The notes under the pieces are model-generated. The model did not search any database. It had not been told where the DNA came from and saw only the letters and a program-made list of their open reading frames with translations. From Caldilineaceae bacterium (GTDB lineage Bacteria > Chloroflexota > Anaerolineae > Caldilineales > Caldilineaceae), in NCBI GenBank assembly GCA_019637685.1, contig JAHBVF010000022.1, forward strand, positions 1-64,000: DNA of 64,000 nucleotides, in the 5' to 3' direction. Positions 17,719 to 26,942 of the stretch are shown piece after piece. A program made the translations under genes and the position numbers. Each line of letters starts with the position of its first letter. Within the stretch, counting starts at the first letter, position 1.

Positions 17719-18714
17719 TCAGCTTCCGCTCTGATTGCCACCTCGGCGGCGGGGGCGACGCCGGTTGCGGCTGCGCTTCGGCGGATCCGTCTTTGTGGCC
17801 TCAGCCGGCTTCGCGGCTTCCTTGCGCTCAGCGCGTATCTTCTCGTTGTCTTCTTCAGCGCTGGCCCGCCGCTTCACTGTGCAGCCGCCGCACGTGCCAC
17901 AGCTGCCCCCCTTTTTGCCGCTAATCAGTTCATCCACCAAAAATTCTGCCATCACATTATTTTGCAGATAAACAGTGACAGATTCCTTCAACGGGTGGAG
18001 ATGACGTACCCGCCCCGTGCCCTGGGGTGTGACCACTTCTGAGCCGAGTTTGGGCATCTTTTTATTGGCTTCTTTGTAGACCGGGTCTTCGTAGGAGAGA
18101 CAGCAGAGAAGACGGCCACAGACACCGCTGATCTCGTCGGGATTCAGGGGGAGCTGCTGATTCTTGGCCATGCGGATGCTCACCGGTGCAAACTCCCGCA
18201 GCCAACTGGTACAGCAGAGCTGGCGTCCGCATTTGCCCACCCCGTCCAAAATCTTCGCTTCGTCCCGCACACCGATCTGGCGCATTTCGATGCGGGTCTG
18301 CATAATCCGGGCCAAATCGCGCACCAGCGCGCGAAAGTCAATGCGTGATTCCGCCGCGAAGAAGACAGTCAGCCGCCCGCCGTCAAAGTTATATTCACAG
18401 CGGACAACTTTCATCCCCAGCCCGTGCTCCGCTACTTTCTCCCGGCAGACAGCCAGGGCCTCGGCCTCTTTTTGCCGCCACTTGTCCTGCTCCAGCATAT
18501 CCCAGGGAGTGGCGCGACGGACCACTTCCTTCATCTCGCCCACAATCTCTTCCTGGGGCACGGAGTGGGGAGATTGGACAATCTGGACAAGTTCCCGCCC
18601 TTTGGCCGTGTCCACAATCACATAATCGTCGGGCATCAGGTCCAGCATTGCGTTCGGATCGAAATAATAGATTTTGGTTACAGCTTTAAAAACAGCACCA
18701 ACAACGGTTTGCAT
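17719..18714 (-). CDS. ricT: PSP1-domain protein RicT (YaaT family)
   Basis: A 331-residue YaaT/RicT protein. The PSP1 core has the family cysteine motifs GKCGRQLCCTSWL and GVCGRLLCCLSYEDPVY. In Bacillus subtilis RicT is in the RicAFT complex, which binds Fe-S clusters and acts on RNase Y and on development. The C-terminal 60 residues are unusual: a Cys-rich GSCGTCGGC followed by a highly charged Lys/Arg/Glu tail ending in RSRNRRRPRRR, which might bind nucleic acid. It lies 41 bases after holB, the same holB-yaaT order as in Firmicutes, and opposite rny. No ricA or ricF partner is in the window. Confidence 0.9.
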   Translation of the reverse strand: MQTVVGAVFKAVTKIYYFDPNAMLDLMPDDYVIVDTAKGRELVQIVQSPHSVPQEEIVGEMKEVVRRATPWDMLEQDKWRQKEAEALAVCREKVAEHGLGMKVVRCEYNFDGGRLTVFFAAESRIDFRALVRDLARIMQTRIEMRQIGVRDEAKILDGVGKCGRQLCCTSWLREFAPVSIRMAKNQQLPLNPDEISGVCGRLLCCLSYEDPVYKEANKKMPKLGSEVVTPQGTGRVRHLHPLKESVTVYLQNNVMAEFLVDELISGKKGGSCGTCGGCTVKRRASAEEDNEKIRAERKEAAKPAEATKTDPPKRSRNRRRPRRRGGNQSGS

Positions 18715-18755
18715 CTAAGGCTCCTGTAGAAACGGCGTGGGAAATACGCTCGAAC

Positions 18756-19799
18756 TCAGCGATTTGCCACAGGCCGTGGAAGTTGTAGTAGAAGTACGTC
18801 GAGCGCGAGGGCTGTGTTGACTGTGTGGTGCAGATAACCCTCGATGCGACTCAACGTGCGTAGAAAGGCTTGCACATCCGCCTGGGCAAAGCGTTGTGCG
18901 TCCTGCTCGATCTGGTCCTGGTGATCGATATTGTTGCAGACGTTCAAACATCCAGCCTGGGCCAAAAGCACATCCCGCCACCAGCCAGTCCACAGAGCCA
19001 GCAGCCCAAAGAGCCGTTCGTTTTCCCGCTTGCCAGCCAGGGATTGGGAAAAGGAGAGACGTTCCACCCGGCTGGCACGAGCCAATTGCCACAGGGAGCG
19101 CAGATCCTCCTGACGCTGCTCCTGGTTTTTCTTGCCCTCTGCCTGGTCGATTGCCCAGCCCAGCCGGCCATTGGAAAGTCTGGCCAGCAATTCTGCTTCC
19201 TGGCGATCAGCCACACCCCGATCCATCAGCGCAGAGGCAATCAGTTGGGTAGATTGGGGGCGCAGCTCGAATAGCTGGCAACGGCTGACAATTGTGGGCA
19301 ACAGCTCAGCCCGGTCGTGAGCAGTCAAACAGAGCACCACATGATCTGGCGCTTCTTCCAGGGTTTTGAGCAATTTGTTGGCAAAGGTGTCATTGGCCCG
19401 ATGGGTATCCTGAATCAGCACAAACTTATACTGACCCTCCACCGGCCGCAGCATCGCATCCCGCACAATCGAAGCCGCGGCATCAGCCCGCAACAGCCCG
19501 TTGGCCCGGTCAATCGCGCCGTCTTTGTCCGTGGGTTGAATCAGCCAGAAATCGGGATGGCCCATCTTTGCCATCAGATCACACGAACGGCAATATCCAC
19601 AGGGGCGGGGACCGTCGTTGGTGCAAAGCAGCGCCTTGCCAAATGCTCTGGCGAGGGTCGATTTACCGATCTGGGGCGGTCCCAAAAAGAGATAGGCATG
19701 ACGAGGACCGCTGCTCCCTGGCTGGGCCAGAGGATGAAGCAGGTCGATAGCCCATTGGTGGCCGACAACCGGCCATGTTCCCGCGCGTTGGCCCTCCAT
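18756..19799 (-). CDS. holB: DNA polymerase III subunit delta'
   Basis: Clamp-loader subunit of the replicase, a AAA+ fold of the DnaX family. The 347-residue product has Walker A-like GPPQIGKSTLA, the four-cysteine zinc module CTNDGPRPCGYCRSC, a LIQDTHRAND Walker B-like segment and the sensor/arginine-finger motif TIVSRCQLFEL. ATG 19799 is preceded by GAAGGAAGA. A promoter with TTGGCG and an extended -10 lies 35-65 bases upstream, and ricT follows on the same transcript. Distinguishing delta' from gamma/tau rests on length and on gene order. Confidence 0.9.
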   Translation of the reverse strand: MEGQRAGTWPVVGHQWAIDLLHPLAQPGSSGPRHAYLFLGPPQIGKSTLARAFGKALLCTNDGPRPCGYCRSCDLMAKMGHPDFWLIQPTDKDGAIDRANGLLRADAAASIVRDAMLRPVEGQYKFVLIQDTHRANDTFANKLLKTLEEAPDHVVLCLTAHDRAELLPTIVSRCQLFELRPQSTQLIASALMDRGVADRQEAELLARLSNGRLGWAIDQAEGKKNQEQRQEDLRSLWQLARASRVERLSFSQSLAGKRENERLFGLLALWTGWWRDVLLAQAGCLNVCNNIDHQDQIEQDAQRFAQADVQAFLRTLSRIEGYLHHTVNTALALDVLLLQLPRPVANR

Positions 19800-19833
19800 C
19801 CATTCTTCCTTCTATGGCTATGAGTAGAAGAGG

Positions 19834-19862
19834 ATTGTAACACAGGCCGCATCCGCCGCCAA
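19834..19862 (-). promoter_or_regulatory. Predicted promoter of holB-ricT
   Basis: On the minus strand TTGGCG (complement of 19857-19862), 17 bases, then TACAAT (complement of 19834-19839) preceded by TGT, an extended -10. Confidence 0.55.
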
Positions 19863-19963
19863 CCGTCCCAACGCGGGAATGCAGGGCAATCGGGCGTTTT
19901 GGGTTGATGGGTCGTTGCGCCGGTGTAAAGCCAGTGGTCCATCCCAATCAAGGCCCTCAAGTG

Positions 19964-19972
19964 TGCTATAAT
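19964..19972 (+). promoter_or_regulatory. Extended -10 promoter of the solute-binding lipoprotein
   Basis: TGCTATAAT at 19964-19972 is a perfect extended -10, 82 bases before the lipoprotein ATG. The -35 region is poor. Confidence 0.45.
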
Positions 19973-20054
19973 CACAGGAAGGAAGTACCGGGGCACGGCA
20001 AGCAAGCCAATCGCCCGGCCCAGCCGTTGGACAGGAAAGCGCAGGAAAGCCCGC

Positions 20055-21374
20055 ATGGCTTCATTCCCATCAATATACCGCTTCCCGCCCAGGCTCGCGC
20101 TGCTGATGATAACAATTTTGTTTCTGGTCAGTGGCTGTCAGCCTGGCGCAGAACCCGACACTCTGTCCGGCCCTATCCCCCCGGAGCAGCGCCCGCCCAG
20201 CAGTCAGCCGCCCTTCAGCGCCCCCGTCAATGCTCAGATTACCACAAGGGTGGATGAACCGCTGGTAATTTGGGCGCCCCCCTTCTTTTCCATCGACACA
20301 AGCAGCCGGGCAGATGCGGTGCTGGCCGCGGCGCTGGCCGAGTTTGCGCCTGGTGCTACCGGGCCGCCAGCCGTGCTCATCCCCAAAGCCGAGCGGGGTG
20401 CAGCCGGGCTTCTCGCCTATTTGCTGACATCCAAACGGGCCGCGCCCACGCTTTTGCCCGATATTGCGCTGATCAACAGCTTCGATCTGCCGCGCATGAT
20501 CGAAGCTGGCATTGTAGCGCCCCTTTCCAGCGCGGAGAGCGCGCTCATCACAGGGCTACCGCCCACTGTGGCCGCCAGCGCGCAGGTGGATAGTGCGTTG
20601 TATGGCTTTCCTTTTGTAGCGAGCGTGGAACATTTGGTCTATCGCAAGAATCAGATACCGGCCCCGCCTGTTGCGTGGAACGATTTCCTGGCGCTGGACA
20701 CGCAGCTATTGTTTGCCGGCGGTACAGCAGACGACTATACATTGAACCTGCTGTGGACGCTCTATTTGGCAGGGGGCGGCAACATGGATGAACAGGGGGA
20801 TTTGACCAATCCGCAAACAATGGCGTCGGTTTTGGCATTGCTGAGCGAAGGGCGAGAAAAAGGGCTGATCCCGGAGAGCATCATCGGCGTAGCCAGCCCG
20901 CAGGCCGTTTGGACCTTTTTCGTCAATGGGGGCAGAGAAATGGTGGTAGTTCCAGCCAGCCTTTTTTACAACCAACAAGCCGAAGTAGCCGATCTGGGCT
21001 TTGCCCCGCTTTTGACTGTAAATGGGCAGCCACGGGGCGTTGTGACGACCTGGAGTTTCGTCATTATCACCCAAGACGCCAGCCGCCGTGAACGCGCTTT
21101 GCAGCTTCTTCAACAGCTTTTTGCACCCCACGTCCACGGGGAATGGAGCTGGTCCGCCCATCAGTTGCCCACCCAAATTGCAGCACTGGACTATTGGGAG
21201 ACTGACGCACACTACACAGATTTTCTGAGGCTTCTCTTGGCCAATAGCATTACCGCCCCCAATCCTCGTGTATTTGATGAGACAGGGCGTGCATTGCAGC
21301 AGGCCCAGCGCGCGCTGCTCACACGCGAGGCAACACCCGATCAGGTGCTGAACACATTGCCCTTTCGCCCCTGA
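20055..21374 (+). CDS. Extracellular solute-binding lipoprotein (ABC sugar-type)
   Basis: A 439-residue lipoprotein: signal peptide with lipobox LVSGC (lipidated Cys28), a Pro-rich linker, then a fold resembling the extracellular solute-binding protein family 1 (motifs such as PDIALINSFDLPRMIEAG, SALYGFPFVASVEHLVYRKN and GREMVVVPASLFY). Such proteins deliver sugars or peptides to ABC importers, but no permease or ATPase is near, so the ligand and partner are unknown. ATG 20055 follows AGGAAAG. It converges on rplL through an exceptional 28-bp terminator. Confidence 0.8.
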   Translation: MASFPSIYRFPPRLALLMITILFLVSGCQPGAEPDTLSGPIPPEQRPPSSQPPFSAPVNAQITTRVDEPLVIWAPPFFSIDTSSRADAVLAAALAEFAPGATGPPAVLIPKAERGAAGLLAYLLTSKRAAPTLLPDIALINSFDLPRMIEAGIVAPLSSAESALITGLPPTVAASAQVDSALYGFPFVASVEHLVYRKNQIPAPPVAWNDFLALDTQLLFAGGTADDYTLNLLWTLYLAGGGNMDEQGDLTNPQTMASVLALLSEGREKGLIPESIIGVASPQAVWTFFVNGGREMVVVPASLFYNQQAEVADLGFAPLLTVNGQPRGVVTTWSFVIITQDASRRERALQLLQQLFAPHVHGEWSWSAHQLPTQIAALDYWETDAHYTDFLRLLLANSITAPNPRVFDETGRALQQAQRALLTREATPDQVLNTLPFRP

Positions 21375-21375
21375 T

Positions 21376-21438
21376 TTTTTGCACAAACAAAAAAGGGGGG
21401 CGAAGTAGATTCGCCCCCCTTTTTTGTTTGTGCAAAAT
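21376..21438. terminator. 28-bp perfect bidirectional terminator hairpin
   Basis: Bases 21377-21404 pair perfectly with 21410-21437 around the five-base loop GTAGA; six Gs/Cs in the core are flanked by A/T runs on both arms. It lies between the convergent lipoprotein gene and rplL and can stop transcription both ways. Confidence 0.93.
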
Positions 21439-21447
21439 GCGCGAAGT

Positions 21448-21825
21448 CTACTTGATTTCGACGGTCGCGCCTTCGCCTTCCAACTGGCCCTTGACATCCG
21501 TGGCCACTTCTTTGGTTACAGCGGTCACAATCGTGGCCGGGGCGCTTTCAACCAATTCCTTGGCTTCCTTCAAGCCCAGGCTGGTCACGGCGCGCACGGC
21601 CTTAATGACGTTGATCTTCTTCTCGCCGACGCTCTTCAAAATGACGTCGAATTCAGTCTGTTCTTCTTCCTCTTCGACGGCAGCGCCAGCCATCGCCACA
21701 CCGGCCATTGCCACAGGCGCAGCCGCGCTGACACCCCACGCCTCTTCCAGCATCTTCACAAGTTCAGCAGCCTCAAGCAGGGTAAGGCCGTCCAGTTGTT
21801 CTTTGATCGTGTTCAAATCTGCCAT
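21448..21825 (-). CDS. rplL: 50S ribosomal protein L7/L12
   Basis: The stalk protein that recruits translation GTPases. The 125-residue product has the N-terminal dimerisation domain ([19 protein letters not shown]), an Ala/Gly/Met hinge with a Glu run, and the C-terminal domain with [25 protein letters not shown] 21825 follows GGAGAG; the open frame extends upstream without likeness to L12. It ends the minus-strand ribosomal operon and is followed by the bidirectional terminator. The expected rpoB is absent downstream. Confidence 0.98.
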   Translation of the reverse strand: MADLNTIKEQLDGLTLLEAAELVKMLEEAWGVSAAAPVAMAGVAMAGAAVEEEEEQTEFDVILKSVGEKKINVIKAVRAVTSLGLKEAKELVESAPATIVTAVTKEVATDVKGQLEGEGATVEIK

Positions 21826-21945
21826 GGGTTTGTTCTCTCCGGTTTCTAGTAAATCTGATTTCTCGTTCAAGACAGATCCCAGCGGAAAACTGTCTCTTTC
21901 CACACAATATCCAACCTGTCCGCCTGGACACCAGCCAACAGGAAG

Positions 21946-22476
21946 CTATGCGGCATCCTTGTCGGCGTGGGCTTTGACAACCCGCGCCAAGCTGGCGCCT
22001 GGCTCGTTGATGGTGCGTACGAGCTGGCTGGCCGGTGCAATGATCGTTGCCAACAGTTTGGCAAGCATTTCTTCGCGGGTGGGCAAATCAGCCAGTGATT
22101 CAGCCTGGGTAACGTTAAGAACGTCATTATCCAATGCCGCGCCCGTAATGCGCACAATATCAGCTTCCGCTTTGATCCAGTCCTTCAGCGCTTTGACACC
22201 GGTTCCGATGTCATCGCCCACGAAGGCAACAGCCGTCGAACCGTCTGTGACATTGCTCAGGTCCAGGTCCCGGCCATTCTGCTGCAAAGCCAAATTCAGC
22301 AGAGTCTTCTTCGTAACGACATATGTGGTGCCAGCAGCGCGCAAGCGATCGCGCAGGCCATTGATCTTACCGACAGTCGCGCCCCGGTAATCGGTGAAAA
22401 CGAGAGCCGAAGACTTCTGAATATGCTCTGAATAGAGCGCTACCAATTCCTCTTTCTTCTCACGAGTAATTGCCAA
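21946..22476 (-). CDS. rplJ: 50S ribosomal protein L10
   Basis: L10 anchors the L7/L12 stalk on 23S rRNA. The 176-residue product begins with ITREKKEELVALYSEHIQKS and contains VFTDYRGATVGKINGLRDRLR. The start is TTG 22476, with AAGGAGGAAAG placed ideally upstream; no ATG fits. A leader RNA and attenuator precede it (22536-22700), indicating feedback by the L10-L12 complex. rplL follows 120 bases downstream on the same transcript. Confidence 0.97.
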   Translation of the reverse strand: MAITREKKEELVALYSEHIQKSSALVFTDYRGATVGKINGLRDRLRAAGTTYVVTKKTLLNLALQQNGRDLDLSNVTDGSTAVAFVGDDIGTGVKALKDWIKAEADIVRITGAALDNDVLNVTQAESLADLPTREEMLAKLLATIIAPASQLVRTINEPGASLARVVKAHADKDAA

Positions 22477-22535
22477 GTGACTTTCCTCCTTCCTTCAGAA
22501 TTTTTGGCTTTGGATAGTGTCCAAAACCGATAGGG

Positions 22536-22572
22536 CAAACAAAACGCCCCTGTGCGAAAGACACAGAGGCGT
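22536..22572 (-). terminator. Attenuator hairpin of the rplJ leader
   Basis: On the minus strand ACGCCTCTGTG pairs with CACAGGGGCGT (complements of 22562-22572 and 22544-22554, one G-U pair), followed by TTTTGTTT. It lies between the L10 leader fold and the rplJ start. Confidence 0.8.
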
Positions 22573-22700
22573 GATGGGCAACAAAGGAAGACGGTTTGAC
22601 GTTTCCCAGTGAGCACCGCTACGATCTGGCCTCGGCAGGCAGCGAATCGCTTCGCAATTGAGTGCACATTCCCATGCGCACCTGCTGTCTCTAGCACGAC
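22573..22700 (-). ncRNA. Ribosomal protein L10 leader
   Basis: The minus-strand sequence shows the hallmarks of the bacterial L10 leader (Rfam L10_leader): AGACAGCAGGTGCGC near the 5' end (complement of about 22676-22690) and GCCTGCCGAGG (complement of 22630-22640), upstream of an attenuator and rplJ. In the known system L10-L12 binding to this RNA represses rplJL. The family call rests on remembered consensus; a covariance-model search would confirm it. Confidence 0.8.
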
Positions 22701-22707
22701 AGTACAG

Positions 22708-22735
22708 TGTATATGCGATTTTTAATCGCAGTCTA
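22708..22735 (-). promoter_or_regulatory. Predicted promoter of the L10 leader-rplJL unit
   Basis: On the minus strand TAGACT (complement of 22730-22735), a 16-base spacer and TATACA (complement of 22708-22713) put the start just before the L10 leader. The spacer is part of the palindrome TGCGATT-TTT-AATCGCA (22714-22730). Confidence 0.5.
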
Positions 22736-22792
22736 TCATACCCGTTTCTCCGGTCCAGGGCAAATTCCCAAGCCAGGGGAACGGAGTGAGTC

Positions 22793-23506
22793 CTATTCTA
22801 CAGTCAACGCTGACGCCGCGTTCACGTCCAGCTTGACACCTGGCCCCATTGTGCTGGTCAGGGTCACTTTGCGCAGATAGGCCGATTTGATCGTGGCCGG
22901 TTTAGCCGCAATCACAGCCTCCATCAAGGCAGAAAGATTGCCCATAATCTTCTCTTCGCTGAAGCTGGCTTTGCCCAGAGGCGCGTGGATGTTGCTCGTC
23001 TTATCCACACGGAACTCCACACGGCCCAGGCGGGTTTCCTGAATCACCCGGCCCAGGTCATCGGCCTGCACAATTGTACCTGCCTTGGGGCTGGGCATCA
23101 ACCCCCGGGGGCCAAGCACACGGCCCAAACGGCCCACCACACGCATCATATCCGGCGTCGCCAACACGACATCAAAATCCAGCCAACCGCCCTGAATTTT
23201 GTTTGCCAGATCGTCACCGCCCACATAATCTGCACCGGCTTCGGTCGCGTTTGCTTGGCCGTCTGGCCCAGCAAAGACGAGAATACGCACATCCCGCCCT
23301 GTGCCGTGAGGCAGAGTCACCACGCCACGCACCTGCTGCTCTGCATGTCGTGGATCGACAGATGTGTTCAGATGAACCTCAATTGTTTCATCAAATTTGG
23401 CGTTGGCGCCCTTCTTTACCAACGCAACTGCTTCGGCAGGGCTGTACATTGTATCCCGATCCACAGCGGCCCGAAGAGCGTCGTACCTTTTTCCATGACG
23501 TCCCAT
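22793..23506 (-). CDS. rplA: 50S ribosomal protein L1
   Basis: L1 forms the mobile stalk at the ribosomal E site and represses its own operon in many bacteria. The 237-residue product starts GRHGKRYDALRAAVDR and contains the family motifs VTLPHGTGRDVRILVFA and GRLGRVLGPRGLMPSPKAGT. ATG 23506 follows GGGAGATAAACTT. It lies 73 bases after rplK, and the L10-leader promoter follows its stop. Confidence 0.98.
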   Translation of the reverse strand: MGRHGKRYDALRAAVDRDTMYSPAEAVALVKKGANAKFDETIEVHLNTSVDPRHAEQQVRGVVTLPHGTGRDVRILVFAGPDGQANATEAGADYVGGDDLANKIQGGWLDFDVVLATPDMMRVVGRLGRVLGPRGLMPSPKAGTIVQADDLGRVIQETRLGRVEFRVDKTSNIHAPLGKASFSEEKIMGNLSALMEAVIAAKPATIKSAYLRKVTLTSTMGPGVKLDVNAASALTVE

Positions 23507-23579
23507 AAGTTTATCTCCCTGTGGTACAAACGAGACTTACGCCTCTCCCACGCTAAATAATTGTCCGGTTATCTAACGA

Positions 23580-24005
23580 CTAATCGGCGACGGTCACACC
23601 CATACTACGGGCAGTGCCTTCAATCATCCGCATTGCGCTTTCCAACGGCAGATCGCCCAGGTCCTTCAGTTTGACTTCGGCGATTTCCCGCACCTGTTGG
23701 CGTGTGAGCTTGCCAACCTTTGTCTTATTCGGCTCCGCGCTGCCCTTGGACACCCCGGCTGCCTTCTTGATCAGATCGCCGGCCGGGGGCGTCTTTGTCA
23801 CAAAGTTAAACGACCCATCCTGAAAGATTGTGATATCGACAGGAATGATCTGGCCGATCTGGGCCTGGGTTCGTGCATTGTACTCCTTGCAAAAACCCAT
23901 AATGTTGACACCGTGGGGACCAAGCGCAGTACCCACCGGCGGTGCCGGGTTGGCCTTGCCGGCTGGAATCTGCAATTTGACGAGTGCTTTAATCTTCTTT
24001 GCCAC
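23580..24005 (-). CDS. rplK: 50S ribosomal protein L11
   Basis: L11, part of the GTPase-associated centre. The 141-residue length is standard, with the N-terminal motif [38 protein letters not shown] and the C-terminal RNA-binding part ending in [12 protein letters not shown]. It starts 12 bases after the nusG stop, so the two are cotranscribed. Confidence 0.98.
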   Translation of the reverse strand: MAKKIKALVKLQIPAGKANPAPPVGTALGPHGVNIMGFCKEYNARTQAQIGQIIPVDITIFQDGSFNFVTKTPPAGDLIKKAAGVSKGSAEPNKTKVGKLTRQQVREIAEVKLKDLGDLPLESAMRMIEGTARSMGVTVAD

Positions 24006-24017
24006 GTTTGATGCTCC

Positions 24018-24632
24018 TTAAACTTCCCGTTCCAACTGAAGGAAATCCACCTCGACCGGCGTTTCCCGGTTAAAAAAGCTAACCATCACCCGGGCTTTGC
24101 CCTTATCAGCGTCAATAGCCTCCACAACGCCGGTAAACTCGGAAAATGGCCCTTCGGTAATCCGTACCCGTTCGCCCAGATCAAAGCTGACCTTCACCCG
24201 CGGTTCATCGGATTCGATCCGGCTCATAATGCGTTCAACTTCATCAGCGCTGAGCGGGCTGGGTTTGTTGCCCATTCCTACAAAACTGGTTACACCAGGT
24301 GTATTGCGCACCACATACCAGCTATCCTCATCCATAATCATCTCGATGAGAATATATCCGGGAAAGACACGCTTTTCCACCTCCCGACGCACACCATCCT
24401 TGATCTCGATCTCTGTCTCTGTCGGTACAACCACCTGCAAAATCCGGTCCGTCATACCCATGGATTCGGCACGGTGTTCAAGATTTTTCTTGACCTTGTT
24501 TTCCATCCCCGAATAGCAGTGAATTACAAACCATTCAGACTTTGGGCCACTGTCCTCTTCGCTCTCCTCCAGAGAATCCTCAACCAGCTCGTTCTCCAGG
24601 TCCAGATCGTCCAATTCTGCTTGTTCGTCCAT
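24018..24632 (-). CDS. nusG: Transcription termination/antitermination protein NusG
   Basis: NusG binds RNA polymerase and links it to Rho and to ribosomes. The NGN domain begins at EWFVIHCYSGMENKVKKNL and shows RVFPGYILIEM, and the KOW domain carries GERVRITEGPFSEFTGVVE. The first 30 or so residues are an acidic extension (DEQAELDDLDLENELVE), not found in the standard 180-residue protein. GGGAGG lies directly before two adjacent ATGs (24635 and 24632); the second has better spacing. The frame is open to TTG 24674. The gene lies between secE and rplK as in most bacteria. Confidence 0.96.
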   Translation of the reverse strand: MDEQAELDDLDLENELVEDSLEESEEDSGPKSEWFVIHCYSGMENKVKKNLEHRAESMGMTDRILQVVVPTETEIEIKDGVRREVEKRVFPGYILIEMIMDEDSWYVVRNTPGVTSFVGMGNKPSPLSADEVERIMSRIESDEPRVKVSFDLGERVRITEGPFSEFTGVVEAIDADKGKARVMVSFFNRETPVEVDFLQLEREV

Positions 24633-24728
24633 CATCGCCTCCCGCGCATATTCCGCCACAGCCTGTCCAGCCAACCAGTCCGATACAATCGTGTACTGCC
24701 TCGCCTGCTGGTGGTCCGTATTTGTGCC

Positions 24729-24947
24729 CTAGAAAACCTGTAAAAAGAGCGTGACGAGATAGCTAAAAAGTGAGTCGAACGAGAACAGGAAGACAGAAGC
24801 GAGCATTGTCACAATCAACACGACCACAGTGAGCCGCGTCCCCTCCTCTCGGGTCGGCCACGTCACTTTGGAGAGTTCGGCACGCGTATCCCGAACATAC
24901 CGAACGATTGCATTATCACTGTTAGAAACAGAGGACGATCGAGTCAC
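24729..24947 (-). CDS. secE: Preprotein translocase subunit SecE
   Basis: The small SecE subunit of the SecYEG channel, with one C-terminal membrane helix (TVVVLIVTMLASVFLFSFDS) and the conserved preceding motif RAELSKVTWPTREEG. GTG 24947 has a weak purine-rich site (AAAGAGAG); GTG 24965 would add six residues, so the start is uncertain. It precedes nusG with a gap under 100 bases, the usual pairing. Confidence 0.93.
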   Translation of the reverse strand: MTRSSSVSNSDNAIVRYVRDTRAELSKVTWPTREEGTRLTVVVLIVTMLASVFLFSFDSLFSYLVTLFLQVF

Positions 24948-25019
24948 TGTACACTCTCTTTTCACCGGCTGCCCGGTCTGGCAATCACTTCTCGCTTCTT
25001 CAGCACAAGTTCCTGGCGG

Positions 25020-25053
25020 AAAATGACCACCGACACCTGCCGGTGGTCATTTT
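25020..25053 (-). terminator. Hairpin terminator after tRNA-Trp
   Basis: A 13-bp perfect stem pairs 25020-25032 with 25041-25053; read on the minus strand it ends in TTTTCC. It lies five bases after the tRNA-Trp CCA and before secE, so secE-nusG may have their own promoter. Confidence 0.65.
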
Positions 25054-25060
25054 TGTGTGG

Positions 25061-25133
25061 CAGGCGAGACAGGACTTGAACCTGCAACCTGCGGTTTTGG
25101 AGACCGCCGCTCTGCCAATTGAGCTACTCGCCT
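25061..25133 (-). tRNA. tRNA-Trp (anticodon CCA)
   Basis: The minus strand reads AGGCGAGTAGCTCAATTGGC and folds as a full cloverleaf with a 7-bp acceptor (AGGCGAG/CTCGCCT), discriminator G, anticodon loop TCCAAAA reading CCA, and T-loop TTCAAGT. The 3' CCA is encoded (complement of 25058-25060). It sits between tuf and secE, a common position for this tRNA. Confidence 0.96.
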
Positions 25134-25183
25134 ATACAAACCTTCCCAAAACTACAACACCAGTTCTGGGAAGGTCAATTCAT

Positions 25184-26383
<1,200 letters not shown>

Positions 26384-26545
26384 TGGCTAAGTGCCTCCTG
26401 ATCTGACTGAAACGGTTGCCTGCCAGGCATGAAAGCGCCTGATCATCAGTAGCCGCCCACCAAACCTGGCCGACGGCCTTGAACGCAACAAATCACAATC
26501 CTGCTGCCTGAACTACACGTTGCAAGCGCAACACCAACTGACAGG

Positions 26546-26618
<73 letters not shown>

Positions 26619-26622
26619 TTGA

Positions 26623-26705
<83 letters not shown>

Positions 26706-26770
26706 TGGGAAAACGATATTCAGTTGATGCTTTCCATAACCGGTTCTGCTCATTGAGCCATCGGTTTGGA

Positions 26771-26843
26771 AGCCGACGATCGGACTCGAACCGATGACCT
26801 GCTGTTTACAAGACAGCTGCTCTACCAACTGAGCTACGTCGGC
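26771..26843 (-). tRNA. tRNA-Thr (anticodon TGT)
   Basis: The minus strand starts GCCGACGTAGCTCAGTTGG. Acceptor GCCGACG/CGTCGGC, anticodon loop CTTGTAA reading TGT, T-loop TTCGAGT and discriminator T are present; CCA is not encoded. It is the first gene of the tRNA-tuf unit. Confidence 0.95.
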
Positions 26844-26868
26844 ATGGATTGCGCCTGACATCCAAAAG

Positions 26869-26896
26869 ATTATAGCACATTCCGTGGATGGGTCAA
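26869..26896 (-). promoter_or_regulatory. Strong promoter of the tRNA-tuf operon
   Basis: On the minus strand TTGACC (complement of 26891-26896), 16 bases, then TATAAT (complement of 26869-26874) preceded by TGC. This is the best promoter match in the window, 25 bases before tRNA-Thr(TGT). Confidence 0.75.
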
Positions 26897-26942
26897 ATTT
26901 TTGAATCTCTGGGTGCGCTTCAAGTTCTATGCGAGTCTGCTT

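Noticed and set aside
24966..25057. rpmG (L33) gene between tuf and secE, as in many bacteria
   Set aside because: No open frame of the right size and no L33 motif in this gap.
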